This document shows positions 9,789 to 20,115 of a stretch of 64,000 nucleotides of DNA, piece after piece. Source of the stretch: Brachyspira suanatina (lineage in GTDB: Bacteria; Spirochaetota; Brachyspiria; Brachyspirales; Brachyspiraceae); the NCBI RefSeq assembly GCF_001049755.1, contig NZ_CVLB01000001.1:1194994-1258993 (forward strand), read 5' to 3'. Position 1 is the first letter of the stretch; each line of letters begins with the position of its first letter. A model generated the notes under the pieces. It was not told the origin of the DNA. It was given only the letters and a program-made list of their open reading frames with translations, and made no database searches. The position numbers and the translations under genes are program-made.

Positions 9789-12700
9789 ATGTCATTTGTT
9801 CATTTACATGTACATACACAATATTCAATACTTGACGGAGCTGCCCGTATTAAGTCTTTATATTCTAAAAAGGATAAGACTAAAAGACTTATACCGGGAT
9901 TAATAGATAGAGCTAAAGAATTAGGCATGCCAGGCATAGCTATGACAGATCATGGCAATATGTTTGGTGCTATGGAATTTTTCTCTGAAGCAAAAGATAA
10001 AGGTATTATACCTATTATCGGATGTGAAGTATATGTTGCCCCTAAAACAAGATTCGATAAAAAGATAGAAAACTCTGAAGAAAAAAGTGCTATGCATTTA
10101 GTTCTTCTTGCTAAAGATAAAGAAGGCTATAATAATCTATGTAAATTAGTTACTTTCGGATATACTGAAGGTTTCTATTATAGACCTAGAGTAGATCATG
10201 AATTAATAGAAAAATATAATAAAGGTCTTATTTGTTTATCAGCATGTATGGGCGGAGAGATTCCTATTGCTATAAGAAAAAAAGATTATAAACAGGCTTC
10301 AAAATTAGCTGAATATTATAAATCTATTTTCGGAGAAGATTTTTATATAGAACTTCAGGATCATAATATACCTGAAGAGAAATCTTTAAATAGTGCATTA
10401 TATAAACTTGCTAATCATCATAATATAGAGTTAGTTGTTACAAATGATGTGCATTATGTATCAAAAGAAGATGCTAAAGCTCATGAAATACTTTTAGCAA
10501 TACAAACTAAAGCTACTTTGGATTCTCCAAGAAGATATAAATTCCCAAGCAATGAATTCCATCTAAAAACAGAAGAAGAGATGATGAAGTCATTTGCTAA
10601 ACTTCCTAAAGCATTTGAAAATACTGTGAAGATAGCAGAACAATGCAAAGATTTAAATATAATGACTAAGACTTATTATATGCCTAATTATGAGCTTCCT
10701 AATGGTGAGACAGAAACATCAGCATTAAGAAATATGTGTATAGATGGGCTTAATAAATATTATAATAATAATATTCCAAAAGAGGCTATGGATAGACTTG
10801 AAATGGAATTAGGTGTTATAGGAAAGATGGGATTTGAAGGATATTTCCTTGTAGTTCAGGATTTCATTAACTATGCAAGAAATCATGATGTTGCAGTAGG
10901 ACCTGGAAGGGGAAGTGCTGCTGGTTCAATAGTTGCATTTGCTACTGGAATTACAAAAGTTAATCCTCTTGATTATGATTTGCTTTTTGAAAGATTTTTA
11001 AATCCAGAAAGAAAAAGCATGCCCGATATTGACGTTGACTTCCAAGATGATAAGAGGGAAGTTATAATAGATTATGTAAAAGAAAAATATGGTAAAGATA
11101 ATGTTTCTCAAATAGCCACTTTCGGAGCTTTGGGAGGACGCTCTGTTATAAGAGATGTTTGCCGTGTTATGGGTATAGATTTAGCCACTGCTGACAGACT
11201 TGCTAAAAGCATACCTGATGATGTTAAAAGAGTTGTAGATATATATGAACATCCTGATTGTGCTGCTTTAGTTAAAGAAATAGAAGGCAACAGAGAATTA
11301 AAAAACATGTATGAAATATCTACAAGACTTGACGGTTTAGTAAGGAATGTAGGCTTACATGCTGCTGGTGTTATTATATCATCTCATCCTATAGCTGATT
11401 TAGCCCCAGTTTATCAGGATTCTAAAACAGGTACTAGAGCTTGTCAGTATGAAATGACTTATGTTGAAAGTGCTGGACTTATAAAAATGGACTTTTTGGG
11501 TATTAAGAACTTAAGACTCATAAAAGATGCTATAAAAGATATAAAAGATAGATATGGTATTGAAATAGATATAGATAAAATTCCTTTAGATGATGAAGCT
11601 GTTTATGAGATATTTAGAAAAGCTGATACAGGCGGGGTTTTCCAGTTTGAAAGTCCTGGTATGCGTCAAATGCTTATAAATATTCAGCCTACAGGTTTTG
11701 ATGACTTAGTATCAAGTGTAGCATTGTATCGTCCTGGTCCTTTAAACTCTGGAATGGATAAAGACTATGCAGACAGAAAAAATAAGAGAAAAGAAATAGT
11801 ATATAAGCACCCTGATTTAGAGCCTATACTTAAAGAAAGTCAGGGAGTATTAATATATCAAGAGCAGATTATGGCTATAAGCCGAGTTATAGGCGGATTT
11901 ACTGCTGCAGAAGCAGATGATTTAAGAAAGGCTATGGGTAAAAAAATCGTAGAGAAAATGAACTCTATGGAAGAGAAATTTATTAAAGGCGGACTTGAAA
12001 GAGGTTATGATAAAGAGTTATTAACTTATTTATTTGATACAATGAAAGGTTTCGCTGAATATGGATTCAACAAATCTCACTCTGTTTGCTATGCATTAAT
12101 AGCCTATCAAGAAGCTTATATTAAGGCCCATTATCCTATGGAATATTATGTGGCTTTACTCAATACTGTTATAGCTGATACTGATAAAATTTCTCTATAT
12201 CTTAATGAAATTAAACAGAAAAATATAGAGATAGTTACAGCAAGCGTATTTGAAAGTGATGCTTTATTCTCTCAAAAAGATGGTAAGATAGTTTATGCTT
12301 TACATGCCGTTAAAGGTGTAGGTCTTCATGCTGCTTTGGCTATTCAGGAAGAGAGAGAAAAAAACGGACAATTCAAGAATTTAGAAGATTTTGTAAAACG
12401 TGTTGATGTTCATTTAGTTAATAGAAAAGTTTATGAAACTCTCATAAAATGCGGTGCTTTTTCTGAATTCGGACATACTGAAAGTGCATTGCTTAGTTCA
12501 CTTGATGCAATACTTGCTCATGCTTCTAATTATCAAAAGGAAACTTTATCAGGTCAAACTATGTTATTTGATTCTATGTCTGAAGATGACAGCGGAAGTG
12601 CTTCTTTGGTGATAGAAAAACAAGTGGAATATGCTTCTAATATTTTAATGGAAAATGAGAAAGAAGTTTTAGGCTTTTCATTAAGATATCATCCTTTTGC

Positions 12701-13499
12701 TAGATACATTACTAAAATTGATTATAAATATTTCCACAATACTTTAGATATTGATAATCTTAAAGATAAAGATGAGTTTTTACTTCCTTGTGTTGTTATG
12801 GCAGTTATTGAAACAACTACAAAGAAAAATACTCCTATGATTACATTAAAAGTTATGGATATATTTACTGAATATGTATTTTATATCACAGCTAATAGTC
12901 AGATAGAGAAATATAAAGATATGCTTGAAGAACAAGCTGGAATATTAATAAAAGGACGCAGAGATAAAAATAGATTCTCTGAAAAAATATATAATAATAT
13001 TGTTGATATAAAATTATTAGATTCTTTCTTAAAAGATAAAAATCTTAAACTCAAAGAAGTAAAAAGAGATAATATAAAAAGAGAGAATAATTCAGAATCA
13101 ACACCTGAAAATAGACAGGTGCATGTAAATAAGAATGATGCTCCATTTAAAAATACTTCTAATAAAGAGAATGATATTAAAAGATCTGATAATGTTGTTT
13201 CTAATGCTCCATTTACAAGCAGACCTAATAACAGCATAGCAGTAAAACATAATAACAGCGGTAAGAAGCAATTAGCATTATATATGAATAAAAATATATT
13301 TGATGATATGGATTTATTATGTCTTCAAAATGCTATATCTTCAAATCCTGGAGATTATACAATATTCTTAAAATTGAAATCTGAAAGCGGTATGGAAATA
13401 TTTAAAATAGGTGAGGATTATAAAGTTGATCCTAATCCTAGATTCTTAAATGAAGCTAAAAGTGCATTGAGATCATTAATAGAAATTGAATATGCTTAA
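9789..13499 (+). CDS. dnaE: DNA polymerase III alpha subunit
   Basis: A 1236-residue DnaE-type replicative polymerase. The N-terminal PHP domain begins 'FVHLHVHTQYSILDGA'. The palm carries 'GPGRGSAAGS' and 'MPDIDVDFQDDKR' (about residues 410-420), which holds the catalytic aspartates, and the third acidic region includes 'DFLGIKNLRLI'. Helix-hairpin-helix and OB regions follow. Residues about 1090-1165 form an Asn/Lys/Ser-rich low-complexity linker that makes it longer than the 1160-residue E. coli enzyme. ATG 9789 has only a weak 'aggggt' ribosome site. It is monocistronic, ending at a strong terminator shared with convergent clpB. Confidence 0.97.
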   Translation: MSFVHLHVHTQYSILDGAARIKSLYSKKDKTKRLIPGLIDRAKELGMPGIAMTDHGNMFGAMEFFSEAKDKGIIPIIGCEVYVAPKTRFDKKIENSEEKSAMHLVLLAKDKEGYNNLCKLVTFGYTEGFYYRPRVDHELIEKYNKGLICLSACMGGEIPIAIRKKDYKQASKLAEYYKSIFGEDFYIELQDHNIPEEKSLNSALYKLANHHNIELVVTNDVHYVSKEDAKAHEILLAIQTKATLDSPRRYKFPSNEFHLKTEEEMMKSFAKLPKAFENTVKIAEQCKDLNIMTKTYYMPNYELPNGETETSALRNMCIDGLNKYYNNNIPKEAMDRLEMELGVIGKMGFEGYFLVVQDFINYARNHDVAVGPGRGSAAGSIVAFATGITKVNPLDYDLLFERFLNPERKSMPDIDVDFQDDKREVIIDYVKEKYGKDNVSQIATFGALGGRSVIRDVCRVMGIDLATADRLAKSIPDDVKRVVDIYEHPDCAALVKEIEGNRELKNMYEISTRLDGLVRNVGLHAAGVIISSHPIADLAPVYQDSKTGTRACQYEMTYVESAGLIKMDFLGIKNLRLIKDAIKDIKDRYGIEIDIDKIPLDDEAVYEIFRKADTGGVFQFESPGMRQMLINIQPTGFDDLVSSVALYRPGPLNSGMDKDYADRKNKRKEIVYKHPDLEPILKESQGVLIYQEQIMAISRVIGGFTAAEADDLRKAMGKKIVEKMNSMEEKFIKGGLERGYDKELLTYLFDTMKGFAEYGFNKSHSVCYALIAYQEAYIKAHYPMEYYVALLNTVIADTDKISLYLNEIKQKNIEIVTASVFESDALFSQKDGKIVYALHAVKGVGLHAALAIQEEREKNGQFKNLEDFVKRVDVHLVNRKVYETLIKCGAFSEFGHTESALLSSLDAILAHASNYQKETLSGQTMLFDSMSEDDSGSASLVIEKQVEYASNILMENEKEVLGFSLRYHPFARYITKIDYKYFHNTLDIDNLKDKDEFLLPCVVMAVIETTTKKNTPMITLKVMDIFTEYVFYITANSQIEKYKDMLEEQAGILIKGRRDKNRFSEKIYNNIVDIKLLDSFLKDKNLKLKEVKRDNIKRENNSESTPENRQVHVNKNDAPFKNTSNKENDIKRSDNVVSNAPFTSRPNNSIAVKHNNSGKKQLALYMNKNIFDDMDLLCLQNAISSNPGDYTIFLKLKSESGMEIFKIGEDYKVDPNPRFLNEAKSALRSLIEIEYA

Positions 13500-13521
13500 A
13501 ATAATTTAATTAATTTAAAAT

Positions 13522-13563
13522 AACAAAAGGCTTACTGATATAAACAGTAATCCTTTTGTTTTT
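13522..13563. terminator. Bidirectional terminator between dnaE and clpB
   Basis: Arms ACAAAAGGCTTACTG and CAGTAATCCTTTTGT pair with one mismatch and are flanked by A and T runs, so the hairpin can end transcription from both convergent genes. Confidence 0.85.
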
Positions 13564-13592
13564 ATGGAATTAATTATTGAGTTTATTAAATA

Positions 13593-16172
13593 TTATTTTT
13601 CAAAAGTTAAACCATCTCCTGATTTTTTTACCTTTATAGTATCTCCTTCTAAATATTTTCCTGCTAGCATTTCTTTAGCTAAAGGATTTTCTATAAAGTT
13701 TTGTATAGCTCTTTTCAATGGTCTTGCTCCAAACTGAGGATCATAACCGATATCAGCAATATAGTCTATAGCTTCATCGCTTACATCTAAAGTTATTCTT
13801 CTATCTTTAAGTCTGTTAGCAACTCTTGCTATTTGATTTCTTACTATCTCAGCAATGTATTTTTTGTCAAGTCTAGTAAATGTTATTATCTCATCTATTC
13901 TGTTTAAGAACTCTGGTCTAAATGACATCTTTAATAGTTCCTGAATCTTTTCTTTGATATCATTAGTATCATTAGCTTCAAGAATAAGATCAGAACCTAA
14001 ATTACTTGTCATTATGATAATAGCATTTTTGAAATCTACTATTCTTCCTTGTCCGTCAGTAAGTCTTCCGTCATCTAATACCTGAAGTAAAACATTAAAT
14101 ACATCAGGGTGAGCTTTTTCTATCTCATCGAATAGTATAACAGAATAAGGTCTTCTTCTAACTGCTTCTGTTAATTGTCCGCCTTCATCATAACCTACAT
14201 ATCCCGGAGGAGCTCCTATAAGTCTAGTAACAGAGAATTTCTCCATATACTCACTCATATCTATTCTTGTTAAAGCATGCTCATCACTAAATAAGAAATC
14301 AGCAAGTGTTTTAGCAAGTTCTGTTTTACCAACTCCTGTAGGCCCTATAAATAAGAAACTTCCAAGAGGTTTATTTTCATCAGAAAGTCCTGCTCTGTTT
14401 CTTCTAATAGCATCAGCAACTGAAGTTATAGCTTCATCTTGTCCTACAACTCTCTTATGTAATACTTCTTCAAGCTGTAAATATTTTTGTTTTTCACTAG
14501 CAAGCATTTTGCTTACAGGTATTCCAGTCCATACAGATATTACTCTGGCTATATCATCTTCAGAAATTTCCTCTCTTAAAAGTCTTTTCTTATCAGAGTT
14601 TTTAGCCTCTTCCATAGATTTAGTAGCTTCTTCTAATTTTTTCTGTAGTTCTGGTATTTTACCATATTTTATTTCAGCAGCTTTTGCTAAATTTCCTTCT
14701 CTTGTATATTGAGTTTCTTTTATATTTAAAGCTTCAAGTTCTTCTTTTAATTTTCTTGTTTCTTCAATTCTTCCTTTTTCATTATCCCATTGAAGTTTCA
14801 TAGCATTACGTTCTTCAGAAAGTTCAGATAATTCTTTTTCAAGCTTTTCTAATCTCTCTTTAGAAGCAGCATCATTTTCTTTTGAAAGAGCTTGTTTTTC
14901 TATATTAAGCTGTAAAATTTTTCTTTCAATTTTATCTAATTCAGTAGGCTGACTGTCTATTTCTATTTTTAATTGGCTTGCAGCTTCATCTACCAAGTCA
15001 ATAGCTTTATCAGGTAAAAATCTATTAGTTATGTATCTGTTAGATAAAACAGCAGCAGCAACTAATGCATCATCTTTTATTCTAACACCATGATGAACTT
15101 CGTATTTATCTTTTAAACCTCTAAGTATTGAAATAGTATCTTCAACACTAGGCTCTTTACAATAAACTTGCTGGAATCTTCTTTCAAGTGCTTTATCTTT
15201 TTCAATATATTTTCTGTACTCATCTAAAGTAGTTGCCCCTATTGCTCTTAATTCACCTCTAGCTAATGCAGGTTTTAATAGGTTAGAAGCATCCATTGCA
15301 CCTTCAGTAGCCCCAGCTCCTACAAGAGTATGAAGCTCATCTATAAATAATATTATGTTGCCTTCAGATTTTTCTATCTCTGTAATAACAGCTTTTAATC
15401 TCTCTTCAAACTCTCCTCTGAATTTAGCACCAGCTACTAATGCACCTAAATCCAAAGCTAATAATCTTTTATTTTTAAGTCCGTCAGGTACATCTTGAGA
15501 AACTATTCTTCTTGCAAGTCCTTCAACAATAGCAGTCTTACCAACACCAGGCTCACCTATAAGCACTGGATTATTTTTTGTTCTTCTTGATAATACCTGC
15601 ATAACACGTCTTATCTCTTCATCACGTCCTATAACAGGGTCGATTTTTTCTGCCTCTGCTAATGATGTTAAATCACGGCAATATTTATCAAGTGCCTGCA
15701 TTTTAGCTTCAGGGTCTTGGCTATTAACGCTTTGTCCTTTTCTTAAATCTTTTAATGCACTTAAAACTTCTTTCTTACTTATTCCGCTTTTTCTAAGCAT
15801 GTCGCCTGCTTTGTTATCAGCTTCAACAAGTGCTAAGAATATATGCTCTGTAGATACATATTGGTCTTTCAAAGCATTAGCTTCTTTTTCTGCTTTTGCC
15901 AAAACTTTACCGGCATTAGTAGATAGATGTAATTGTACATTTTCGCCTGTAACCTTTACATTTTCATCAACTAATCTTTGAGTTTTATCTATCAATGTAT
16001 TTATAGGAACACCTATTCTTTCTACTAAAGGCTGAATAAGTCCGTCCTCTTGTTTTAATAATGCTAAAAGTAAATGTTCGCTTTTTATTTCATTATGGTC
16101 TTCACCATTGGCTATATTAGCAGCTTCATTTACTGCCTCTTGGGCTTTTATTGTATATTTATTATAATCCAT
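13593..16172 (-). CDS. clpB: ClpB disaggregase
   Basis: An 859-residue AAA+ chaperone that resolubilises aggregated proteins with DnaK. It has an N-domain with two Clp_N repeats (residues 1-145), NBD1 with Walker A '[15 protein letters not shown]' near 203 and Walker B 'IILFIDELH', the coiled-coil M domain (about 410-530, Glu/Lys-rich) that separates ClpB from ClpA/C, and NBD2 with Walker A '[13 protein letters not shown]' near 607 and the '[17 protein letters not shown]' pore-loop region. Length and order are normal. The ribosome site is unusual (see 16186-16211). No CIRCE operator was seen upstream. Confidence 0.97.
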   Translation of the reverse strand: MDYNKYTIKAQEAVNEAANIANGEDHNEIKSEHLLLALLKQEDGLIQPLVERIGVPINTLIDKTQRLVDENVKVTGENVQLHLSTNAGKVLAKAEKEANALKDQYVSTEHIFLALVEADNKAGDMLRKSGISKKEVLSALKDLRKGQSVNSQDPEAKMQALDKYCRDLTSLAEAEKIDPVIGRDEEIRRVMQVLSRRTKNNPVLIGEPGVGKTAIVEGLARRIVSQDVPDGLKNKRLLALDLGALVAGAKFRGEFEERLKAVITEIEKSEGNIILFIDELHTLVGAGATEGAMDASNLLKPALARGELRAIGATTLDEYRKYIEKDKALERRFQQVYCKEPSVEDTISILRGLKDKYEVHHGVRIKDDALVAAAVLSNRYITNRFLPDKAIDLVDEAASQLKIEIDSQPTELDKIERKILQLNIEKQALSKENDAASKERLEKLEKELSELSEERNAMKLQWDNEKGRIEETRKLKEELEALNIKETQYTREGNLAKAAEIKYGKIPELQKKLEEATKSMEEAKNSDKKRLLREEISEDDIARVISVWTGIPVSKMLASEKQKYLQLEEVLHKRVVGQDEAITSVADAIRRNRAGLSDENKPLGSFLFIGPTGVGKTELAKTLADFLFSDEHALTRIDMSEYMEKFSVTRLIGAPPGYVGYDEGGQLTEAVRRRPYSVILFDEIEKAHPDVFNVLLQVLDDGRLTDGQGRIVDFKNAIIIMTSNLGSDLILEANDTNDIKEKIQELLKMSFRPEFLNRIDEIITFTRLDKKYIAEIVRNQIARVANRLKDRRITLDVSDEAIDYIADIGYDPQFGARPLKRAIQNFIENPLAKEMLAGKYLEGDTIKVKKSGDGLTFEK

Positions 16173-16185
16173 ATTCTAATTAATT

Positions 16186-16211
16186 GACGGCTTTAAACCG
16201 CCTAACTCCTT
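16186..16211 (-). promoter_or_regulatory. Hairpin between clpB Shine-Dalgarno and start codon
   Basis: A consensus AAGGAG lies at 16211-16206 on the minus strand but is 33 bases from ATG 16172, too far for direct use. Between them the bases 16202-16186 form a G+C-rich hairpin (arms GGCGG and CCGTC) in an otherwise A+T-rich leader. The hairpin could bring site and start closer or act as a temperature-sensitive element. Inference only. Confidence 0.4.
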
Positions 16212-16866
16212 TATAGATTAATTATTTAAATTTAATTAAATAATTTTATTTCAGCATTTAATTGCTGTACACTTCTATATATGCAAAAAATATGCCAATT
16301 AATAGGTTTGAAATGTTTTGTTTTAATACATCATTATTATATTTTACCAATTATTTTTGTGTTTAAATTTTTATGATTGTATAAATTTTATATACAGAAA
16401 ATTATATTATGTATAAAAATAATACTATAAATTTATATTGTGTATTAGTATAGCCTAAAACTGAGTATTTTAATATTAATTTATTTAAGAATTATTATAA
16501 TCATATTTTTATCATAAGTAATCAGATATATTTTATATATTTTTGTAAAATTTTAGCTTTTAAATTAAATTAATTAACATTTATTATAATATAAGTTATT
16601 ATTATTGATATTTTATTATATTAATATGTATTATACTATATCAAAAAAATACTATTTATGATATAATATTACGCGAATAATTTAATAAATTAATTCAATT
16701 ATATGGAAAGTAATATTGTTAAGAATTGTGAACTGCTTATTAATAATTTTTGTATCAATATAATATTTTAATAATGATGCAATATATTTTAGTAACTTTT
16801 TTACTAATTTTGATAATGACAGAAATATTTTTTTGAATATAAAATTAAAAATCATAGGAGTTTATT
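16212..16866. other. Divergent intergenic region clpB / AGCS symporter
   Basis: About 650 bases without a gene and extremely A+T-rich. It must hold the promoters of clpB (minus) and of the symporter (plus). A TATAAT at about 16661 is a plausible -10 for the plus strand, but no convincing -35 precedes it. No repeat, tRNA or conserved leader was recognised. Confidence 0.5.
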
Positions 16867-18267
16867 ATGGATACTGTATCATCTATAGTAGCGAAGGTTA
16901 ACAGTTTTTTATGGGATTATTTATTAATAATTTTACTATGCGGAAGTGGGATTTATTTCACTATAAGATTTAAATTCGTACAAATTTTTAAGTTTAAAGA
17001 CGGCTGGGATAGAACATTCGGAAGTATATCATTAATGGGTAAATCCGCAGGTAAAGAAGGTATGAGCTCTTTTCAGTCTTTGGCAACAGCAATTGCAGCA
17101 CAAGTTGGTACAGGTAATTTAGCAGGTGCTGCTACAGCTTTGATATCAGGAGGTCCTGGTGCTATATTTTGGATGTGGGTATCTGCCTTTTTAGGAATGG
17201 CTACTATATTTGTAGAGGCATCTTTGGGACAAAAATATAAAACTACAACAGAGGACGGTCATATTATAGGAGGTCCTGCTTATTATATTCAAGCTGCTTA
17301 TAAAGGCTGGTTTGGAAAAATATTATCTGTTTTATTTGCAATATTTATTATATTAGCTTTGGGCTTTATGGGAAATATGGTGCAGTCAAATTCTATAAGC
17401 GGTGCTTTTGTTAATGCATTCCCTCAAATTAAGCCTATATATGTTGGCGTAGTATGTGCTTTAATAGCTGCTTTTATATTTATAGGAGGACTTAAAAGAA
17501 TAGCTTCGTTTGCTGAAAAGATAGTTCCTATAATGGCTTTGTTCTATATAATAGGTTCTTTAATAATTATTTTAATGAATATTGAAAATTTAGGCTCTTC
17601 TATAGTTTTAATATTCACATCTGCATTTAATCCTCAGGCTGTTATAGGCGGAGGTTTAGGAATAGGTGTTCAGCAGGCTATGCGTTTCGGTGTGGCAAGA
17701 GGTTTATTTTCTAATGAAGCAGGTATGGGTTCTACTCCTCATGCTCATGCTTTAGCTAAAGTTAAACATCCATGCGAACAGGGCGTGGTTGCTATGATAG
17801 GTGTATTTTTCGATACTTTCATCGTTGTAACTTTAACAGCTTTAGTTATATTAACTTCAAATATATTGCAGACACAAATATATCCTTTAACATCTGCTGC
17901 TGATATACCAGAAATTTTAAAAGGTGTTGGTTTGCCTCAGGAAGCATTCAGATTGGGATTTGGTTATTTCGGTGTTATATTTGTTGCTATATGTTTATTC
18001 TTCTTTGCTTTTACTACAATAATAGGTTGGTATTTCTTTGGTGAGCAGAATATAAAATATTTATTTGGGGTTAAAGCTAAAAAGGTTTATGCTGTATTAG
18101 TTGTAGGTTTCGTGTTATTAGGTTCAGCATTAAAAGTTGATTTAGTATGGTCATTAGCAGATACTTTCAATGGACTTATGGTTATACCGAACCTTTTGGG
18201 ACTTTTAGCATTGGGCGGCGTTGTTTCTGTATTATTTAAAGAGTACAATGAACTAAATAAAAAATAA
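16867..18267 (+). CDS. Sodium:alanine symporter family (AGCS) protein
   Basis: A 466-residue inner-membrane transporter with about ten hydrophobic helices. AGCS family signatures are present: 'AIAAQVGTGNLAGAATALIS', 'GGPGAIFWMWVSAFLGMAT', 'GGPAYYIQ' and 'GLFSNEAGMGSTPHAHA'. Members import alanine or glycine with Na+. ATG 16867 follows 'ataggag'. It is monocistronic, with its own terminator just downstream. Confidence 0.92.
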   Translation: MDTVSSIVAKVNSFLWDYLLIILLCGSGIYFTIRFKFVQIFKFKDGWDRTFGSISLMGKSAGKEGMSSFQSLATAIAAQVGTGNLAGAATALISGGPGAIFWMWVSAFLGMATIFVEASLGQKYKTTTEDGHIIGGPAYYIQAAYKGWFGKILSVLFAIFIILALGFMGNMVQSNSISGAFVNAFPQIKPIYVGVVCALIAAFIFIGGLKRIASFAEKIVPIMALFYIIGSLIIILMNIENLGSSIVLIFTSAFNPQAVIGGGLGIGVQQAMRFGVARGLFSNEAGMGSTPHAHALAKVKHPCEQGVVAMIGVFFDTFIVVTLTALVILTSNILQTQIYPLTSAADIPEILKGVGLPQEAFRLGFGYFGVIFVAICLFFFAFTTIIGWYFFGEQNIKYLFGVKAKKVYAVLVVGFVLLGSALKVDLVWSLADTFNGLMVIPNLLGLLALGGVVSVLFKEYNELNKK

Positions 18268-18292
18268 TATTAAAATAATATAATATAAAAAA

Positions 18293-18332
18293 TAAAAGGG
18301 CTTATATAAAAAATATATAAGTCCTTTTTTAT
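18293..18332 (+). terminator. Rho-independent terminator after AGCS gene
   Basis: Stem GGGCTTATATA paired with TATATAAGTCC (one G-U), preceded by A's and followed by TTTTTT. It can also serve convergent msrB. Confidence 0.85.
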
Positions 18333-18346
18333 TTTGAAATTAATAA

Positions 18347-18709
18347 TTATTTTTTAGGCTTGAATATTAAAGAAATAGAATTGACGCAATGTCTTGTATT
18401 TTTTGCAGTGAGATGTTCCCCTATAAATACATGTCCTAAATGTCCTCCGCAATTATTGCATGTTATTTCTATTCTGTAACCATCTTCATCTAATGATCTT
18501 TTTACTGCACCTTCTATTTCATCGTCGAAACTAGGCCAGCCGCAATGTGATTTGAATTTATCCTCAGAGCGATATAATTCAGCACCGCATTGTTTACAGC
18601 AATAAATACCATCTTCAAAAAAATCATTGTACTCGCCTGTAAAAGGATATTCTGTACCTTTAAAAATTATTACATTTCTTTCTTCTTCAGTTAATTCTCT
18701 TTTTTCCAT
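18347..18709 (-). CDS. msrB: Peptide-methionine (R)-S-oxide reductase MsrB
   Basis: A 120-residue protein that reduces methionine-R-sulfoxide in oxidised proteins. Zinc is held by C38-x-x-C41 and C84-x-x-C87. The catalytic Cys is C108 in 'TRHCVNS', and 'HCGWPSF' forms the substrate pocket. It is complete as a single-domain MsrB with no MsrA fusion. ATG 18709 follows a GGAGTT site on the minus strand. Its upstream side abuts a mobile-like repeat starting 23 bases away, so its promoter may lie at or in that element. Confidence 0.96.
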   Translation of the reverse strand: MEKRELTEEERNVIIFKGTEYPFTGEYNDFFEDGIYCCKQCGAELYRSEDKFKSHCGWPSFDDEIEGAVKRSLDEDGYRIEITCNNCGGHLGHVFIGEHLTAKNTRHCVNSISLIFKPKK

Positions 18710-18731
18710 AGTTAAACTCCTAGAATATTAG

Positions 18732-19125
18732 TATATACCTAACAACTATATTTTGTCAATTTTATTTTTTATATTGTTATTATTTTCGGGGACTAGCCCA
18801 CCAAATCTTCACTTCTTTTGGACGACGCCCGCCTCGCGAAGTGTGCCTACGGCAGGTGTGCCACAGGCGAATCCCGCCTACGGCGAGAAGCAGGCACAGC
18901 CCGCCTTCGGCAAAAGGCTATATTTTATATTAAATTTGATTAATTATATTACATGTAATACAATTTTAGTATGATTTAATACTAATTTTATCCTTGCACT
19001 TTCGCAAAGCGTGCCGACGAAGTCCACCTGCGGTGTCGGCAGCAACTTTAGCGAAGCCCACCTGTGGTGTGCGGCGGGAAAAAGTTGAATAAAAAAATGA
19101 CAAACTTAAAAATTTTCAGTATATA
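18732..19125 (+). repeat. MITE-like element, copy A
   Basis: A 394 bp non-coding block. Its left end reads TATATACCTAACAACTATA and its right end AAAAATTTTCAGTATATA; the two ends are imperfect inverted repeats of about 29 bp. The interior is strikingly G+C-rich for this genome, with many short palindromes (CGCCTACGGCG). Related copies lie at 33795-34094, 51148-51544 and 63642-63918. A reading frame at 18753-18974 falls inside and is not credible as a gene. Confidence 0.7.
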
Positions 19126-19242
19126 CAAAATACCATATTTATCAATTGGTTTTAATTATAAAATTATTACTTTGCTTGATATAAAAAAGATTAATATTTA
19201 TAATAATTACAATAATAAAAAATGAATAAAGGAGAAATATAT

Positions 19243-19941
19243 ATGGCTACACCTCATATAGCTGCCAATAAAGGCGATATTGCTGAAACTATACTTTTAC
19301 CGGGAGATCCTTTAAGAGCTAAATTTATAGCTGAGAATTTTTTAGAAAATGTTACTCAATACAATTCCATTAGAAATATGTTTGGATTCACAGGTACATA
19401 TAAAGGAAAGAAAGTTTCCGTTCAAGGTACTGGTATGGGAATGCCTTCCTGCAGTATTTATTCTTATGAGCTTATACATTTCTATGGCTGTAAGAATTTA
19501 ATTCGTATAGGTACTGCCGGTGCTTTAGTGGATAAACTTCATATTGGTGATTTGGTTATAGGAATGGGAGCTTGCACAGACTCTAATTATGCTGCACAAT
19601 ATGAGCTTCCTGGTACTTATGCACCTATAGCTAGTTACGAATTACTAAGAAAAGCTGTTAATAAAGCTGATGAAATGAAAATAAATTATCATGTAGGTAA
19701 TATAGTTTCATCTGATGTATTTTATGGTGCTAATAATGCTACTCCTAAATGGGCAAAAATGGGGGTATTGGCCGTTGAAATGGAGGCTGCTGCCTTATAT
19801 ATGAATGCTGCTTATGCTGGTGTGAATGCACTTTGTATGGTAACTATTTCTGATTCTTTAGTTACAGGAGAGGCTACAACTGCAGAACAAAGAGAAAAAA
19901 CTTTTACTAATATGATGGAAGTTGCTTTGTCTTTAGCTTAA
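19243..19941 (+). CDS. deoD: Purine-nucleoside phosphorylase DeoD
   Basis: A 232-residue hexameric-type phosphorylase that splits purine nucleosides with phosphate for salvage. Motifs: '[14 protein letters not shown]', '[13 protein letters not shown]', 'RIGTAGAL', '[10 protein letters not shown]' and 'SDSLVTGE'. An upstream in-frame ATG at 19222 exists, but AAAGGAG at 19228-19234 with 8-base spacing points to ATG 19243, and '[12 protein letters not shown]' matches the family N-terminus. It has its own terminator. Confidence 0.95.
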   Translation: MATPHIAANKGDIAETILLPGDPLRAKFIAENFLENVTQYNSIRNMFGFTGTYKGKKVSVQGTGMGMPSCSIYSYELIHFYGCKNLIRIGTAGALVDKLHIGDLVIGMGACTDSNYAAQYELPGTYAPIASYELLRKAVNKADEMKINYHVGNIVSSDVFYGANNATPKWAKMGVLAVEMEAAALYMNAAYAGVNALCMVTISDSLVTGEATTAEQREKTFTNMMEVALSLA

Positions 19942-19951
19942 AATATTATTC

Positions 19952-19999
19952 AATAATAAGCATTTATAAATTTATTTTTATGAATGCTTATTATTTTTT
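19952..19999 (+). terminator. Rho-independent terminator after deoD
   Basis: Arms AATAATAAGCATT and AATGCTTATTATT form a perfect stem followed by TTTTTT. It insulates deoD from the aroF leader promoter that starts 9 bases later. Confidence 0.85.
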
Positions 20000-20007
20000 A
20001 TAATTTC

Positions 20008-20035
20008 TTGACTTTTTTTATAATTTGTATATAAT
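20008..20035 (+). promoter_or_regulatory. Promoter for aroF leader transcript
   Basis: A -35 TTGACT (20008-20013) and a -10 TATAAT (20030-20035) are separated by 16 bases. The expected start of transcription (about 20041-20043) falls at most a few bases before the leader ATG at 20044. Confidence 0.75.
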
Positions 20036-20043
20036 TAATTACT

Positions 20044-20115
20044 ATGAAAGGTATTATTATTTCAAATAATTTCAAAAGCATCTACGCTTATTACTTTTTC
20101 TATTATGGCGTTTAA
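20044..20115 (+). CDS. Aromatic-codon leader peptide of DAHP synthase
   Basis: A 23-codon ORF, too short for usual gene callers, reading ATG to TAA. Eight of its 23 residues are Phe or Tyr, and codons 14-21 read Y-A-Y-Y-F-F-Y-Y. It lies in the leader of a DAHP synthase gene whose end products include Phe and Tyr. This is the classic layout of an attenuator peptide such as the pheA or trp leaders. No Shine-Dalgarno precedes it, and the promoter places it almost at the 5' end of the RNA, so translation would be leaderless. Assignment is by composition and position; the peptide is not known to me from any spirochaete. Confidence 0.7.
   Translation: MKGIIISNNFKSIYAYYFFYYGV

Noticed and set aside
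16172..16866. CIRCE or HrcA operator for clpB
   Set aside because: No TTAGCACTC-N9-GAGTGCTAA or near form is present on either strand.
18753..18974. A 73-codon frame within MITE-like copy A
   Set aside because: It starts and ends inside a repeated palindromic element, is not conserved among the four copies, and has no ribosome site.
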